Assembly: GCA_028715435.1 (NCBI GenBank) | Contig: JAQURU010000046.1 | Coordinates: 1 to 5,509, forward strand | Reading direction: 5' to 3' | Source of the DNA: Minisyncoccota bacterium | GTDB lineage: Bacteria > Patescibacteriota > Minisyncoccia > Minisyncoccales > CG1-02-41-26 | Length of the DNA stretch: 5,509 nt | Part shown: positions 4,509-5,509 of the stretch, one piece after another | How the letters are laid out: every line of letters begins with the position of its first letter | Position numbering within the stretch: position 1 is the stretch's first letter | Translations under genes and position numbers: made by a program | Notes under the pieces: generated by a model | Database searches by the model: none | The model's input: the letters and a program-made list of their open reading frames with translations, nothing else | Told to the model about the DNA's origin: nothing

Positions 4509-5509
4509 ATGCAAGCAAAAGAAATAAGAGAGAAGTACTTGAAGTTTTTTGAAAGCAAGGGGCATAAAATTGTTCCTTCGGCTTCTTTAATTCCAGAAAA
4601 CGACCCAACTGTTTTGTTCACAACCGCTGGCATGCATCCTTTAGTGCCTTACTTGCTTGGAGAGAAGCATCCTTTGGGCAGAAGAATTTGTAACAGCCAA
4701 AAGTGCATCAGAACGGGCGATATTGACGATGTGGGCGATCAAACCCATTTAACTTTTTTTGAAATGCTCGGTAACTGGTCGCTTGGCGATTACTTTAAAC
4801 GCGAGGCAATTGAATGGAGTTTTGAATTTTTAACTAAAGAGTTAAAAATTCCCTTAGAAAAATTAGCTGTCAGTGTTTTTGAGGGTGAAGCGCACAATAA
4901 CATACCGCGTGATGAACAAGCAGCTGAAATTTGGTTAAATTTAGGTGTTCCCAAAGAACGGCTTGCATATTTGGGCAGGGAAGATAATTGGTGGGGGCCA
5001 GCAGGGGCCACAGGACCTTGCGGGCCAGACACAGAGATGTTTTATTGGGCGGGGGAGGAGCCAGCCCCAAGCGCCTTTGATCCAGGTGATAAAAAATGGA
5101 TGGAAATTTGGAACGATGTTTTTATGCAGTATAATAAAACTGCTGAAGGGAAATTCGAGGAATTAGAACAAAAAAATGTTGATACTGGAATGGGCTTAGA
5201 GCGCGTTGCCGCTGTTTTGCAAGAAAAAAGCAGTGTATACGAGACAGAGCTATTCGCGCCAATTATTGGAAATATTAAATTTCAAATTTCAGATTGCAAA
5301 TCTAAATCTAAAATATCAAATATTGAGCAGGAAAGGGCAGTAAGGATAATTGCAGACCATATCAAGGCCGCCACTTTTTTGCTGGCAGAAGGATTAGCGC
5401 CATCTAATACTGAGAGAGGTTACGTTTTGCGAAGAATAATAAGGCGGGCTGTTAGATATGGGAAACTGCTTGGAATTGAAAAAGAGTTTACAGAGGAGGT
5501 TGCTAAAAT
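4509..5509 (+). CDS. alaS: Alanyl-tRNA synthetase, N-terminal part (runs off the window)
   Basis: 333 complete codons are visible with no stop. They cover the class II catalytic domain, which activates alanine and charges tRNA-Ala, and the beginning of the tRNA-recognition region. Motifs in order: EIREKYLKFFESKGH (5-19), NDPTVLFTTAGMHP (31-44), CIRTGDIDDVGD (66-77), motif 2 FFEMLGNWSLGDYF (83-96), WWGPAGATGPCGPDTEMFYW (161-180), EIWNDVFMQYN (199-209), VDTGMGLERVAAVLQ (224-238), RIIADHIKAATF (279-290) and RGYVLRRIIRRAVRYGK (303-319). ATG 4509 is chosen because the family usually starts three or four residues before EIR; ATG 4491 would add MERQLS and has a better-spaced GGAG. Residues 255-273 are encoded by an A/T-rich repeat-like segment absent from typical AlaS. 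Editing and C-Ala domains are beyond the window. Confidence 0.95.
   Translation, partial: MQAKEIREKYLKFFESKGHKIVPSASLIPENDPTVLFTTAGMHPLVPYLLGEKHPLGRRICNSQKCIRTGDIDDVGDQTHLTFFEMLGNWSLGDYFKREAIEWSFEFLTKELKIPLEKLAVSVFEGEAHNNIPRDEQAAEIWLNLGVPKERLAYLGREDNWWGPAGATGPCGPDTEMFYWAGEEPAPSAFDPGDKKWMEIWNDVFMQYNKTAEGKFEELEQKNVDTGMGLERVAAVLQEKSSVYETELFAPIIGNIKFQISDCKSKSKISNIEQERAVRIIADHIKAATFLLAEGLAPSNTERGYVLRRIIRRAVRYGKLLGIEKEFTEEVAK
5270..5325 (+). repeat. Degenerate A/T-rich repeat-like segment inside alaS
   Basis: The segment is built from near-repeats of AAATTTCA, AAATCT and AAATATCA units, flanked by AATATT at both ends (5271-5276 and about 5319-5324), and contains a small palindrome AGATT-gca-AATCT (5291-5303). 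It is in frame and encodes about residues 255-273 (NIKFQISDCK then SKSKISNIE). Degenerate AAATTTCAAATTTC-type repeats are, in my recollection, common between genes in Parcubacteria-like genomes. Its origin as such a repeat is inference from composition. Confidence 0.5.

Noticed and set aside
1..5509. Recoded UGA, CRISPR arrays, tRNA or rRNA genes, transposase
   Set aside because: UGA ends the antitoxin and map at the expected places; no spaced direct repeats, no cloverleaf or rRNA-like sequence and no transposase-like ORF was seen by eye on either strand.

Overview
The window is AT-rich bacterial DNA with tightly packed genes. It most likely comes from a member of the Candidate Phyla Radiation (Patescibacteria, Parcubacteria-like). 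The grounds for this are: a secY tail followed by adk and map in the order of the spc/ribosomal-protein cluster; an adenylate kinase with the variant P-loop GRSGCGKGT; start codons that mostly lack Shine-Dalgarno (SD) sequences, several sitting directly after a -10 box; and a degenerate A/T-rich repeat of a kind I associate with these genomes inside alaS. UGA is used as a stop (antitoxin, map), so this is not the UGA=Gly code of Gracilibacteria or SR1. Taxonomy is inference; no rRNA is present.

Region 1 (1-727): the last 16 codons of a gene that looks like secY, its intrinsic terminator, then a self-contained type II toxin-antitoxin unit. That unit has a strong promoter ending at the antitoxin ATG, a RelB/DinJ-like antitoxin overlapping a RelE/YafQ-like toxin by ATGA, and its own terminator. 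It looks like a cassette placed at the secY/adk junction.

Region 2 (728-2201): a fresh promoter, adk and map overlapping by 14 bases. This is the core housekeeping pair (nucleotide balance, N-terminal methionine removal).

Region 3 (2202-2640): where infA or ribosomal genes often follow map there is instead a 180-base stretch with a stem-loop, a candidate 39-codon ORF and a 62-codon gene. Both small ORFs have textbook SD sequences, unlike almost every other gene here, and a strong terminator closes the unit. I do not recognise either product; this is the least explained part of the window.

Region 4 (2641-4441): an extended -10 promoter directly abutting a GalT/ADP-glucose-phosphorylase-like nucleotidylyltransferase gene, followed after 4 bases by tpiA. 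This is a two-gene sugar-phosphate operon.

Region 5 (4442-5509): a 67-base gap and then the first 333 codons of alaS, running off the end of the window. The catalytic domain carries an in-frame A/T-rich repeat-like segment.
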